DNA of 64,000 nt from Hyphomicrobiales bacterium (GCA_009377755.1 WHTM01000001.1:62001-126000), one strand, 5' to 3'. Shown: positions 7,299-16,745, counted from the stretch's first letter. Numbers and translations: made by a program. Notes: a model not told the origin generated them from the sequence alone.

Positions 7299-10200
7299 AT
7301 GCAGGCACCACGCAGATCGGCGCTGAGCAGCGTTGTGACGATCCTGGTCATCGGCCTGATGCTGGTGCTCGGCTCCGCATTGGTAAGCCGCAGCGCCGAT
7401 GAGGACAAAGGCATCCTCGCGAATCTGCTCTCGCGGGTTCTCTCAACACCGACGACACGTGTCTCGATCGGCTCGGTCGAGGGCGCGCTGTCCTCGGATG
7501 CGACGATCCACGACATCACGATTGCCGATCGCGACGGCGTGTGGCTCCAGCTGGATCAGGTCCGGCTCGTCTGGCGACGCACGGCATTGCTGCTGCGCCG
7601 GCTCGAGGTGGATCGGCTGGAAGTCGGTACGTTGAGAATTTTGCGCAAGCCGCTTCCCGCGCTGGAAACGGTGCCGACGCCAGATACGCCGATCCTACCG
7701 GAGTTGCCGGTCAAGGTGGAAATCAAGAACTTCAGCCTGCGCGAGCTTGTGCTCGGTGCGCCTGTCGTGGGCGTTGCGGCCCGTGTTGCGGCGACCGGTG
7801 CTGCGACGCTCGGCAATCCGTCCGAGGGCTTGAACCTGCGGTTCGACGCCAGGCGCCTGGACGCGCCCGGCACTCTGACTGCCCGTCTCGGGCTGGTGCC
7901 GCAGACGGAGCGGCTCGATCTGACGCTTGCCGTGCAAGAACCCAGCAGCGGGATTCTTGTCCACGCCTTGAACGTGCCGGGCTTGCCGCCGGTCACGCTC
8001 GATCTCAACGGTTCCGGGACACTTGATGCCTTTACCGCGCGGCTGGCATTCGACGCCGGAGACAGCATCGGCGCCACCGGATCGGCGCAGTTACGCCGCG
8101 AGGCGGCCGCGCGCCGGCTGAACCTCGACCTCGCGGCACGCATCGAGGGGCTGTTGCCGGCGCTGGCTGCACCGGTGTTCGCCGGTACGACGCAGCTCAA
8201 TGGCAGCATCGTTTTCTCCGACAGCGGCGCGATCACCATCGCGCCATTGTCGGTCGCGTCGCAAACCGCCCGCCTCGACATACAGGGCGGGCTGTCGGTG
8301 GACCGCATCGCCAATCTGAAAATCTCCGCCCGCACCGTTCCCAATGCCGGCAACACGACGTCGGCGGAAGGCGCGGAGATCGGCAAGCTGGTGTTCGACG
8401 CAACGGTCTCCGGTCCTTGGATGGGTCCGCGGATCGACGCGACGCTGGACGCACAGGATATCGCCTCACCGCAGGGGCGCGTGGAAAAGCTCGCGGCCAG
8501 GTTCAACGCCTCGCCGCGCGGCACCCTGCTCGACGAGTCGACGTCGATCCCGTTCACAGCCGACGCGCAGGTGAGCGGCTTAGCCCCGTCCGATCCTGCG
8601 CTGGCTCGCGCGCTTGGAGGCTCGATGTCGCTGGCGCTTGCCGGCGGCGTACGCAACGGCATTGCCAATCTGCAGACGGCGCGACTGCAGACGCCCACAT
8701 CGGATATCCGCTTCACCGGACAGGTCGGCAGATCGGTGCTGCAAGGCCGCCTGATGGTGGGCGCACCCGACCTGGCACGCTTCGGCGATCTCGCCTCGCT
8801 GAAGCTGCACGGTGTACTCGGCGTTACTGCCGAACTCAGCGGCGCGCCAAAGGATGGACGTATCGAAGCGAAAATCGATGGCCGCGCCACCCGATTCGCG
8901 ACCGGCATCGCCGCCGTCGACGGGCTTGCTGGCGGTCGGCTCGACCTCAACGGCACAATCCGCAAGCTTCCGCGCGGCGGCTACGGGTTCGGCGATCTGC
9001 GCCTCGCCGGGGCGCATGTATCGGCGCGGGTCGACGGTGAAGCCACCGTCGCGCAGGCGAATATCGATGCTCGCCTGACGATCCCGGATCTCAAGCGCGC
9101 CGATGAGCGCTTGTCCGGCCGCGCCGAGGTCACCGCCAAGCTGAGCGGAACGGTCGAGCATCCGGATGCCACTGCGACCATCGCGGTGACCGACGCACGG
9201 GCGCGCGGCCGGCCGATTCCTCGTCTGACGTTGGAAACGGTCGCATCCGATGTGACCGGCATGCTCGATGCGCGTGCAACGCTCTCTGGCACGGTGGACG
9301 GTAAACCGGTGCAAGGCGCGCTGCACATCGCCAAGCAATCAGCCGGGGGCTGGCGCCTTGATGGCCTTGATCTACGAATCGGGTCGGTGACCGCTCAGGG
9401 CGGCGTCACCCTGGATGCCGGGAATCTCGCGGATGGGCGCATGGCGATCGACGCGCGCGATCTCGACGATCTCTCGCCGTTCGTCCTCACCAAACTGTCG
9501 GGGCAACTGCGCGCCGATGCCACACTGACGGTGGCCGACGGCGGCCAGAACGGGGCGCTGTCCGCCCAAGCCCGCAGTGTGAAAGTCGGGGAGGCGGCTC
9601 TCGATCGGCTCACCGCGCAAGCGCAGGTCACGGATGCCTATCGGCGTCCGGTGCTCGATGCCGATGTCGCCATCGACCGGGCGCATATCGGCGGCGACGC
9701 GATCTCGCAGATTCGCCTCGTCGCGAAAGGAGCACCCGACGCCAGTGCGATCACGCTCACCGCGCGGGCGCGTGGTTTTGCAATTGACGCCCGCGGGCGG
9801 CTGGTGCCGGCCGATCAAATCCGGTTCGAGCTTTCGACACTGACCGCCCGCCGCGGCCAGCATCGGCTGGTCTTGCAGCAGCCGGCCAGCCTCACCCTCA
9901 GAGATCAGGGCGTCGGCATTCGGGCGCTGACGCTCGCGCTCGATCGCGGGCGTCTTAGCGTCAACGGCCGTGTTGGTGCGACGCTCGATCTCACAGTCAT
10001 GGCACAATCGGTGCCGCTCTCGATTTCCGAAGTCGTTGTGCCGAACCTTGGATTGTCCGGTACACTGAACGCCGAGGCGAAGATCACCGGCCCGGCCGCA
10101 GCGCCGACCGGAACCTGGCGCCTGCGTATTGAAAAGCTGGCGGCGCCACAGATGCGAGACGCGGGTGTGCCGCCGCTCGACGTCACCGCGTCGGGGCGCC

Positions 10201-11600
10201 TCGCCGATCGCCGCTCGACGATTGAAGCAGCCATCCGCGCCGCCGGCGCCGGGACGTTGAGCATGACCGGCACCGTTCCGTTGCAGGGACAGGGGCTCGA
10301 CCTCAGAGTCAACGGCCAATTCGACATTGGCGTGGCAAATCAATTGCTGTCGGCGGCAGGACGCCGCATGACCGGCAAGGCCGACATCGACCTGCGGATT
10401 GCCGGAACGTGGACGGCGCCAAGTGTCAACGGTCACGCGAGCATCGCCGGCGGCAGTTACGCCGATGCGGCGCTCGGCATCCGCTATACCGGCATTGCCG
10501 GTCGGCTCACCGCACGCGGGACTGAGATGACGATCGAGCGCCTGACGGCACAAACGCCGAACGGGGGCACGATCACCGCGCAGGGCAGCGTGCGCGTCGA
10601 CCCTGGCGCGGGATTTCCCGGCACCATCCGGATTTCCGCCCAGCGCGCTCAGCTCATCGCCAACGACATCGTCAGTGCGGTCGCCAGCCTCTCACTGAGC
10701 CTGTCGGGCCCGCTGGCGCGCAGTCCGCAAATCTCCGGACGCGTCGATGTCGTTTCGCTGGATGTGACCATCCCCGAACGCCTGCCGATGACGTTGCGCC
10801 CAGTCGAAGGCGCACGCCACGTTGCCCCGCCGCCGACGGCGGCCGCCCGGCTTGCTGCGGAAGCGCGGGCGCGAGCTCGTGCGGGCCGGGCACCGGCATT
10901 TGATGTGGCCCTTGATCTGGTGGTCAGTGCCCCGAATCGCGTGTTCGTGCGCGGGCGTGGCATCGATGCGGAGCTTGGAGGCGACGTCCGTCTGCGCGGC
11001 CGCCTTTCTGATCCCGTGACGATCGGCGCCTTTGATCTGCGACGCGGCCGCATGACGGTGGCGGGAACACGTCTCGACTTTACCCGCGGCCGGATCGCCT
11101 TCACCGGTAATCTGACGCCGGATCTCGATTTCGTCGCGCAGACGCGCGCGGGTGATATCACGGCAATAATCAGCATCACCGGTCAGGCAACGCAGCCGAG
11201 CTTTATGTTCAGTTCCGAGCCGGACCTGCCGCAGGACGAGATCCTCTCGCGCATCCTGTTTTCAAGGGCGAGCGGCGGGCTGTCGCCGATCCAGGCATTG
11301 CAACTGGCGCAGGTTGCCGCTCAATTCTCCGGGGACGGCGGTACCGACGTCTTCGAACGTCTGCGCCGCTCGCTCGGTGTCGACAGCCTCGACATTTCCA
11401 CCAGCGCCAAAGGCAATCCGACGGTCGGCATTTCCCGCGCGATCAATCGCCGGATCAGCATCGGCGTGAAGGCGGGAGCGGAGGCGAAGGACAGTGCGGT
11501 CTCCGTCGATGTCGACGTGACACGAAATCTGCGTCTTCAAGGTGAAGTCAACCACAATGGCGGAACCGCAGTCGGAATCGGGATGGAATGGGAGTACTGA
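7299..11600 (+). CDS. tamB: Inner-membrane-anchored translocation protein TamB (DUF490/AsmA-like)
   Basis: The 1433-residue product has a single N-terminal membrane anchor (residues about 8-29, LSSVVTILVIGLMLVLGSAL), then a very long run of repetitive beta strands forming the periplasm-spanning groove, and a conserved C-terminal TamB domain (from about residue 1080; motifs DLRRGRMTVAGTRLDFTRG and PQDEILSRILFSR). It partners TamA, encoded immediately upstream, and is now seen as a lipid conduit across the periplasm. The ATG at 7299 is separated from the tamA stop by one base, which implies translational coupling. Length and order match the usual alphaproteobacterial tamAB pair. Confidence 0.93.
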   Translation: MQAPRRSALSSVVTILVIGLMLVLGSALVSRSADEDKGILANLLSRVLSTPTTRVSIGSVEGALSSDATIHDITIADRDGVWLQLDQVRLVWRRTALLLRRLEVDRLEVGTLRILRKPLPALETVPTPDTPILPELPVKVEIKNFSLRELVLGAPVVGVAARVAATGAATLGNPSEGLNLRFDARRLDAPGTLTARLGLVPQTERLDLTLAVQEPSSGILVHALNVPGLPPVTLDLNGSGTLDAFTARLAFDAGDSIGATGSAQLRREAAARRLNLDLAARIEGLLPALAAPVFAGTTQLNGSIVFSDSGAITIAPLSVASQTARLDIQGGLSVDRIANLKISARTVPNAGNTTSAEGAEIGKLVFDATVSGPWMGPRIDATLDAQDIASPQGRVEKLAARFNASPRGTLLDESTSIPFTADAQVSGLAPSDPALARALGGSMSLALAGGVRNGIANLQTARLQTPTSDIRFTGQVGRSVLQGRLMVGAPDLARFGDLASLKLHGVLGVTAELSGAPKDGRIEAKIDGRATRFATGIAAVDGLAGGRLDLNGTIRKLPRGGYGFGDLRLAGAHVSARVDGEATVAQANIDARLTIPDLKRADERLSGRAEVTAKLSGTVEHPDATATIAVTDARARGRPIPRLTLETVASDVTGMLDARATLSGTVDGKPVQGALHIAKQSAGGWRLDGLDLRIGSVTAQGGVTLDAGNLADGRMAIDARDLDDLSPFVLTKLSGQLRADATLTVADGGQNGALSAQARSVKVGEAALDRLTAQAQVTDAYRRPVLDADVAIDRAHIGGDAISQIRLVAKGAPDASAITLTARARGFAIDARGRLVPADQIRFELSTLTARRGQHRLVLQQPASLTLRDQGVGIRALTLALDRGRLSVNGRVGATLDLTVMAQSVPLSISEVVVPNLGLSGTLNAEAKITGPAAAPTGTWRLRIEKLAAPQMRDAGVPPLDVTASGRLADRRSTIEAAIRAAGAGTLSMTGTVPLQGQGLDLRVNGQFDIGVANQLLSAAGRRMTGKADIDLRIAGTWTAPSVNGHASIAGGSYADAALGIRYTGIAGRLTARGTEMTIERLTAQTPNGGTITAQGSVRVDPGAGFPGTIRISAQRAQLIANDIVSAVASLSLSLSGPLARSPQISGRVDVVSLDVTIPERLPMTLRPVEGARHVAPPPTAAARLAAEARARARAGRAPAFDVALDLVVSAPNRVFVRGRGIDAELGGDVRLRGRLSDPVTIGAFDLRRGRMTVAGTRLDFTRGRIAFTGNLTPDLDFVAQTRAGDITAIISITGQATQPSFMFSSEPDLPQDEILSRILFSRASGGLSPIQALQLAQVAAQFSGDGGTDVFERLRRSLGVDSLDISTSAKGNPTVGISRAINRRISIGVKAGAEAKDSAVSVDVDVTRNLRLQGEVNHNGGTAVGIGMEWEY

Positions 11601-11650
11601 CAAGGTGTTTGGTCCCGGATGAGATGACGCGGATTGATGATGAAGACTTT

Positions 11651-11782
11651 ACCGTTGTCGTCGCAGATACGATCGAAGATGTGGACTCCGAGGTATCGCC
11701 GCGTGGCTCCATTCCTGTTCTTCGGCAGATCGACGAATGCCATGCCATTATCGGTTAGTACCGTGTGGATTTTTTTTTTTGA
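11651..11782 (-). mobile_element. IS481-family transposase fragment
   Basis: On the minus strand about 43 codons read KIHTVLTDNGMAFVDLPKNR, then NGATRRYLGVHIFDRICDDN. This is the part of the IS481 DDE integrase core around the second catalytic Asp (LTDNG). Both ends of the gene are missing and no terminal inverted repeats were found. A run of about 13 T at its 5' edge disturbs the reading frame. The fragment lies just behind tamB. The remaining gap to the next gene (11,783-12,072) shows nothing I recognise. Confidence 0.7.
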
Positions 11783-12072
11783 TGCAAGCGTAATTACCGG
11801 GTTCAATATCTACAGCTCTGTCGCGATCATCCATCAGTGTTGATGACCTACTATAAACAAGCTGAACAGTATCTCCCAGCACGGTGCTCATTCAATTTTC
11901 CGAAGATTTGCGCCACATGATCAAGGTCGAGCAAGGGATATCGCTCGAATCGTTTGGTTGATTCGAATTCGGCGTTGGGAGAGCGAGGCATACCTGTTTC
12001 ACTGCAGGACGCATAAGAGTGTTCCATCGAGGGACGCATGCTCCGGGAGCAAGCCAGCGCGAGTGTCCACAG

Positions 12073-13392
12073 ATGGATCAGTTGCATCCTCGAGACGACC
12101 GGCGAAAAGAGGGGGTCATAGCGTCCATATTCAGCGGATGGTCGTGGAAGACCGTCTCCAGTGCGATCGCCAACGTGCTGGAGTGGTACGACTTCGCCAT
12201 TTACGGAATTTTGGCGGTCACCATCGCTCCGCTGTTTTTTCCGACGAACGATCCGGTCACGGGCCTGCTCGCGACATTTGGCGTGTTCGCGGCCGGCTTC
12301 ATGATGCGTCCCCTTGGCGGGCTTGTGCTCGGCCATGTGGCCGACAAGCTGGGACGTTCGACGGCGTTGACGCTTTCGGTGGCGTTGATGGCGGTACCGA
12401 CCACCCTGATCGCCATCTTGCCGACCTATGCGACGATCGGCATAGCCGCACCGCTTGTGTTGACGCTAACGCGGCTGCTTCAGGGGCTTTCGGTCGGCGG
12501 CGCCTATACCGGCTCGGTGACCTATCTGGTGGAGAATGCGCCGAAGGGCCAGCGCGGTCTTAGCGGTTGCTGGAGCTTGGTGGGATCGATCGTTGGCCTC
12601 TTGCTGGGATCGATGGTCGCAGCCCTTGTCACCTCGTTGCTGACGCCGGAACAACTGACGTCGTGGGGTTGGCGTCTGCCGTTCGCCGCGGGAATCCTTC
12701 TCGCCTTTCTGGGTGTCTATCTGCGCCGGCACTCGGAGGGAGCAGAGGTGGAATGGGAGGAGCCCCACACTCCGGAAGAGCCCGATATACCGATCGTCGA
12801 CGCCGTCACGAATCATGGATACGACATGCTGCGCGTGGTCGGGGTCAATATCCTCAACGGGGTCGGCTTCTATATTCCGTTCGTTTACCTCACCACCTAT
12901 CTCGTTGAATATAACGAGCTGCCGCAGCGCTATGCGCTGGATATCAATACCGGTACGTTGGTCGTCTTGATTTTCCTGATTCCGGTCTTCGCTCATCTGT
13001 CCGACCGCTACGGGCGGCGTCCGATCATGCTGATCGGTGCCGCTGGCATGGTGCTCCTGTCCTATCCCCTCTTCTGGCTGCTGCATCACCCGAGCTATAC
13101 GATGGTCATTCTCGGCCAGCTCGGCTTCGCGGTCGTCATGGCCTGCTTCCTCGGCGGACTGCCGGCCGCCATGGCGGAAATGTTTCCGCGAAACGTGCGG
13201 ATGACCGCCTATTCAGTGGCGTTCAACATTCCGATAGCGCTCTTCGGGGGGACGACGCCGCTCGTGGCAACCTATCTGATCGGCTATACGCACTACGATC
13301 TGGCGCCGGCCTTCTACGCAATGGCGGCTGCGTTGGTGGCGTTCGGCACCATCCTGACCATGCGCGAAACTTTCCGCAGGCCGTTGCGATAG
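12073..13392 (+). CDS. MFS transporter, metabolite:H+ symporter (MHS) type
   Basis: About 439 residues with 12 predicted membrane segments. MHS-subfamily marks include an early WYDFAIYG motif in TM1, the loop 2-3 motif HVADKLGRS, LQGLSVGGAYTGSVTYLVE in TM4 and SDRYGRRPIML between the two halves. Relatives import small carboxylates, betaines or dicarboxylates with protons (ProP, KgtP, ShiA). The substrate cannot be told from sequence. ATG 12073 gives a normal N-terminus. The frame extends 18 codons further but without a better ribosome site. It stands alone between the IS481 fragment and a convergent small gene. Confidence 0.85.
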   Translation: MDQLHPRDDRRKEGVIASIFSGWSWKTVSSAIANVLEWYDFAIYGILAVTIAPLFFPTNDPVTGLLATFGVFAAGFMMRPLGGLVLGHVADKLGRSTALTLSVALMAVPTTLIAILPTYATIGIAAPLVLTLTRLLQGLSVGGAYTGSVTYLVENAPKGQRGLSGCWSLVGSIVGLLLGSMVAALVTSLLTPEQLTSWGWRLPFAAGILLAFLGVYLRRHSEGAEVEWEEPHTPEEPDIPIVDAVTNHGYDMLRVVGVNILNGVGFYIPFVYLTTYLVEYNELPQRYALDINTGTLVVLIFLIPVFAHLSDRYGRRPIMLIGAAGMVLLSYPLFWLLHHPSYTMVILGQLGFAVVMACFLGGLPAAMAEMFPRNVRMTAYSVAFNIPIALFGGTTPLVATYLIGYTHYDLAPAFYAMAAALVAFGTILTMRETFRRPLR

Positions 13393-13630
13393 CCGGATTG
13401 GGGATCGCCTTTCGCCCGCGCCGACCTCGTTCACGCTGATGGCGCAGCCTTTGATGGTTCCGGCCTTCGATGCGGCCAGTGCGCCGCCGCCGGCACGATC
13501 CCTTTCATAGCGTGCGCCGCGCGTGGGAAAGTAGCGAGGCTATATCGTGATGACGGCTCAATCCGATTGCAGCTTGGCTCGATAAAGGGCTCCTAAGCTT
13601 CGTTATGCGCTTGGCACACTTTTTTGGCCG

Positions 13631-13981
13631 TTAGCGCTTGTCATCGAGATCGGCATTGAAGGTATGCAGGAGGCGGTGCGCCCAAGGTGCCGCCAATATG
13701 CCGGCCGTGCCCATAAAAACGATGACGGCGAACAACGCATAGAAGCTCGCGAACAGCTTGCCGGCCGCGATCTCGATGCGGTCAACCGGACCCATACCAG
13801 ACAGGATCATGGCCGCATTGAACATCGCGTCTTGCCAATCGAGTCCGGCCAGGAAACGTAAGCCTAGCGCGCCGATTCCCAGTGACAGCGCGACGAGCGC
13901 ACCTGCAAAAGCCGCTGAATATGCAACCCGTCGACGCCAGCGGGCGAGCGACAGAACTGGCTGTGATTTGTGCTCGAACAT
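13631..13981 (-). CDS. Small two-TM protein resembling a K+-channel pore module with a degenerate filter
   Basis: About 116 residues. Two hydrophobic helices (VAYSAAFAGALVALSLGI and SFYALFAVIVFMGTAGIL) flank an amphipathic loop, WQDAMFNAAMILSGMGPVD. The layout TM1, pore-helix-like loop, then GKLFASFYALFAV leading into TM2 is that of 2-TM ion-channel domains, where the loop normally carries T-V-G-Y-G. Here the matching place reads L-S-G-M-G, so potassium selectivity is doubtful. A basic N-terminus and an acidic-basic tail lie outside the membrane. ATG 13981 is preferred, and GTG 13987 also fits. The upstream gap (13,393-13,630) shows no gene. The channel analogy is my reading of the pattern. 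Confidence 0.6.
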   Translation of the reverse strand: MFEHKSQPVLSLARWRRRVAYSAAFAGALVALSLGIGALGLRFLAGLDWQDAMFNAAMILSGMGPVDRIEIAAGKLFASFYALFAVIVFMGTAGILAAPWAHRLLHTFNADLDDKR

Positions 13982-14146
13982 CGCCACTCTATTCTCGTTC
14001 TAATCGCTCCCAATTTGGATTGAGAACGAAACGTTTGCGTGAAGGCTTTCTCGGCGCAGTTCGACCGGCGTTGAGGGCGGAATCGCCGTTGAGCCCTGCC
14101 GCGCAATAGAAATCCGTTTAATCGGACGGGAGGCTGAATGGTAGGT

Positions 14147-14177
14147 AGCCGTCATGATCAAAGACATCATGACGGCT
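14147..14177. repeat. Perfect 12-base inverted repeat
   Basis: Arms AGCCGTCATGAT (14147-14158) and ATCATGACGGCT (14166-14177) are exact complements around a 7-base loop. The repeat lies downstream of the secreted-protein gene and upstream of the channel-like gene, both on the minus strand. No T-run follows on either side, so it may be a terminator of unusual form or a protein-binding site. Confidence 0.6.
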
Positions 14178-14251
14178 CCCCATTTGCTTTCGGCATCTAG
14201 TGCGCGGTGAACATGTGCGCACCCTTCGTTCGAACTACCGGTTGGCGCTGG

Positions 14252-14707
14252 CTATTTGCTGCTGCCGGAATCCGAATTGGAAGAGCCAACCCCGGTGGTG
14301 CTACCGCTCGCAGAGATGACGCCGACCACCTGCCGAGTGATTGGATCCACGATCAAAATTGTCTGATCGTCAGCCTTAACGACGTGATGATCCTTGGCCT
14401 GAGGTACAGCCTCCGCAGCTGCAGGGGGCATCGGATGCGTTTTCACGTCCTGGGGAACCGAGTCGCCAACTGTGGGCTTGGGGCCAGGTAAAGATTGTGT
14501 GAAGAAGCCTTCGAGACTTTTGACGAACGCTTGTACTTGGTCGGAGGTCGGGTTGATCTGGCTCTGCGACATACCCGGAGTTGTCATAGCACCACCCGGC
14601 ATAGCAGGGTCGGGCGCTTGGCTTCCTGTCTGGGCGGCTGCGCTGGTAGCAGCCAAGGCAACGCCACAGATAAGCGCCAGCGCCGCAGCTCGTGTTTTAT
14701 TCCGCAT
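14252..14707 (-). CDS. Secreted or periplasmic protein of unknown function
   Basis: The 151-residue product begins with a clear signal peptide (RNKTRAAALALICGVALAA, cleavage probably after ATSAAA or AQT). The mature part is rich in Pro, Gly, Met and Gln, followed by a short folded segment, VKADDQTILIVDPITRQVVG, and a Gly/Ser tail. The segment resembles the 'value-in-DPRTR-VV' strand seen in small rhizobial periplasmic proteins such as DUF1236 relatives. That likeness is weak. ATG 14707 has AGGAGAA upstream. No partner gene is evident. Confidence 0.7.
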   Translation of the reverse strand: MRNKTRAAALALICGVALAATSAAAQTGSQAPDPAMPGGAMTTPGMSQSQINPTSDQVQAFVKSLEGFFTQSLPGPKPTVGDSVPQDVKTHPMPPAAAEAVPQAKDHHVVKADDQTILIVDPITRQVVGVISASGSTTGVGSSNSDSGSSK

Positions 14708-15160
14708 TGAAGTTCTCCTGTTGTGAGCACCCCAAACGTTCCACGGCAAGCCGTGAAACGCCCCTCCGAAACTTTCGCCCACGATTGCTGAACCGTCGTT
14801 TGTCGCCGTTGCTTGCATTTGTGGCAGTTCCTACGCAACTTTTCATAGGGCGAGTCCGGGTAACGACCTCACCGTCGGTCAGAGTAGGCAAAAAACTCAC
14901 CGAGCAATGGCGGACGTCGCGCGGCGGTGGCATGCCGTTTAGCACCGGCAGTTCCCTAATAAATGTTGAGCACTACTCCTTCGCCGCTCTTGTTCACGAT
15001 CGATAAAGTTTACATCAGGAAGTCGGGCTCAATTGAATTAGCTTTCCAAGCTGAACGTAACTCGCGACAAGCAATATCTGCTCGCTCTATCTGTTCTTAT
15101 GTCGACTGGACGACCATTGTAGCGGTTGCGCTTGTTGCGATCCTTGAAGAGAGATTTTCA
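14708..15160. other. 453-base gap before hupE; no gene recognised
   Basis: The stretch is lower in GC than its neighbours. A frame in phase with hupE extends upstream to 14,963, but its residues look random and the signal peptide of HupE begins only at 15,161. I see no clear promoter boxes, riboswitch or tRNA. The promoters of the secreted-protein gene (leftward) and of hupE (rightward) must lie here. Confidence 0.5.
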
Positions 15161-15766
15161 ATGACATTGAGATCCTTGGCCATCCCACCGTTTGTTGCAG
15201 CCATTGCAATTCTCTTTCCGGAAATTGCTTTCGCCCACCCTGGAACAGGGACGGCCGCAGACTTCGTTCATGGCTTCCTGCACCCCATCACGGGAATCGA
15301 TCATATTCTGGCGATGGTAGCGGTGGGCATTTTCGCTTACCAGATTGGCGGACGAGCACTCTGGCTCGTTCCAGCGATCTTCATTTTGGGCATGGTCTTT
15401 GGCGGAACCCTCGGCATCTCCGGTGTCAATGTTCCGTTTATCGAATTGGGCATCACTCTTTCGATCATCGTCCTAGGGACGGTTGTCTGTTTGGGTGTGA
15501 AGGCACCGATTGCCGCTGCCATGGGCGTCGTTGGCTTTTTTGCAATCTTCCACGGTCACGCTCATGGTACGGAAATTCCCGAGAATATAAGTGGCATCGC
15601 CTACGCAATGGGCTTCGTGGGGACGACAGGGCTCCTGCACCTCGGTGGCATCGGTATCGGTTTCCTGATTGGCCATGTCTGCAAAACTCATGAATCTGCC
15701 TTGGTCCGCATCGCGGGCGGCCTGATGACGGTTGCGGGTATCGGCATTCTCGCAGGAGCAATCTGA
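15161..15766 (+). CDS. hupE: HupE/UreJ family nickel permease
   Basis: The 201-residue protein has a signal-peptide-like first helix (LAIPPFVAAIAILFPEIAFA) followed by the family motif HPGTGTAADFVHGFLHPITG-IDH, whose histidines bind metal, and five more membrane helices. HupE/UreJ proteins bring nickel (or cobalt) into the cytoplasm and often flank hydrogenase or urease genes. Here it precedes ureA by 142 bases on the same strand, so supply of nickel to the urease is the natural reading. ATG 15161 follows GAAGAGAG at fair spacing. Whether it shares the urease transcript is not clear from sequence. Confidence 0.87.
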   Translation: MTLRSLAIPPFVAAIAILFPEIAFAHPGTGTAADFVHGFLHPITGIDHILAMVAVGIFAYQIGGRALWLVPAIFILGMVFGGTLGISGVNVPFIELGITLSIIVLGTVVCLGVKAPIAAAMGVVGFFAIFHGHAHGTEIPENISGIAYAMGFVGTTGLLHLGGIGIGFLIGHVCKTHESALVRIAGGLMTVAGIGILAGAI

Positions 15767-15908
15767 TACCCGATGCAGGTTCCATCACATCCACTCAAGA
15801 GATTTTCCGATCAGGATGATCGAGTGGGAGCCGAAGTGACGGCACAGATGTGCCTGCCTGAATCCTAGATGTTCCTTCACTCACGGAAAGCCTTCAACGA
15901 GGTCCGCC

Positions 15909-16211
15909 ATGCATCTCACCCCGAGAGAGCTCGACAAACTCCTAACTTACTCGATGGCGGAGATAGCGCTGAAGCGGAAGGCTAAGGGCCTCAAGCTCAA
16001 TCACCCTGAGTCCGTGGCGGTGCTGTCGGCCTATGTTCTCGACAGTGCGCGCGAAGGATATTCCGTCGAGGATGTCATGAGCGGGGCCCGTAGCGTGTTG
16101 ACGAGTGATGATGTCATGCCCGGCGTTACCGACCTGATTCCGATAATTCAAATCGAAGCTGTATTCACCGATGGCAGCCGGCTGGTAACGCTGCATAAGC
16201 CGATTCAGTAG
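15909..16211 (+). CDS. ureA: Urease gamma subunit
   Basis: The 100-residue product matches the gamma subunit along its whole length: start [20 protein letters not shown], then [15 protein letters not shown] and the end segment [12 protein letters not shown]. It packs with the beta and alpha subunits in the nickel urease that splits urea into ammonia and carbamate in the cytoplasm. It is the first structural gene of the operon. The 142-base upstream gap (15,767-15,908) should hold the promoter, though I cannot point to one. ACGAGG lies before the ATG. ureB follows after 14 bases. Confidence 0.95.
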   Translation: MHLTPRELDKLLTYSMAEIALKRKAKGLKLNHPESVAVLSAYVLDSAREGYSVEDVMSGARSVLTSDDVMPGVTDLIPIIQIEAVFTDGSRLVTLHKPIQ

Positions 16212-16225
16212 GGAGGATTGGAGCA

Positions 16226-16717
16226 ATGGCAAAATCTCAAACCCGCGCACGCCCCCCGGCGCGATCTAAGCCAGCATCAAAACCTCCTGTCGCCGCCCGC
16301 CCGGCTGCCGCCAAAGAGACCAAGGGAAGCCCGGCGATTGGCGGCTACCAGCTCGCTGATGCGCCGATCGAATTGAATGCGGGGCGCCCGCGGGTTGTGC
16401 TGAAGGTCCGCAATACCGGCGACCGCCCAATTCAGGTCGGCTCCCATTTCCATTTCTTTGAGACCAACCGCTACCTTTCCTTCGACCGCGCCGCGGCATT
16501 CGGAATGCGGCTCGACATCCCCGCCAATACGGCTGTTCGTTTCGAACCGGGCGACCAAAAGGACGTGACGTTGGTGCCCTTTGGCGGCAAGCGGTTCGCA
16601 TATGGATTCAACAACCTTGTCGACGGCTGGACCGGCGAGGGACCGACGCCGGGCTACCGACCGAATTTCGAAGCCGCCGTGCGACTTTCGCGCGAGCGAG
16701 GATTCAAAACGCGTTAG
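16226..16717 (+). CDS. ureB: Urease beta subunit with a long N-terminal extension
   Basis: The C-terminal 110 residues are a standard urease beta subunit ([20 protein letters not shown], then [30 protein letters not shown] and [15 protein letters not shown]). In front lies an extension of about 45-50 residues rich in Ala, Pro, Lys and Arg ([19 protein letters not shown]), probably disordered. At 163 residues it is clearly longer than the usual 100-110. The start is supported by GGAGG at good spacing. The extension might affect assembly of the oligomer. The stop codon lies inside the left arm of a strong hairpin that separates ureB from ureC. Confidence 0.95.
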   Translation: MAKSQTRARPPARSKPASKPPVAARPAAAKETKGSPAIGGYQLADAPIELNAGRPRVVLKVRNTGDRPIQVGSHFHFFETNRYLSFDRAAAFGMRLDIPANTAVRFEPGDQKDVTLVPFGGKRFAYGFNNLVDGWTGEGPTPGYRPNFEAAVRLSRERGFKTR

Positions 16718-16745
16718 TAAGTTTCGGCAGGTCGAAACTTACTAA
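16714..16745 (+). promoter_or_regulatory. Strong intercistronic hairpin between ureB and ureC
   Basis: Perfect 13-base arms TTAGTAAGTTTCG (16714-16726) and CGAAACTTACTAA (16733-16745) flank the loop GCAGGT. The ureB stop codon is in the left arm and ureC starts 44 bases after the right arm. No T-run follows, so full termination is unlikely. An RNA-processing, stability or partial-attenuation role within the urease mRNA is more probable. Confidence 0.7.

Noticed and set aside
9372-10553. A 393-codon frame antisense to tamB
   Set aside because: Composition reflects the third-position GC bias of tamB read backwards; no domain or ribosome site.
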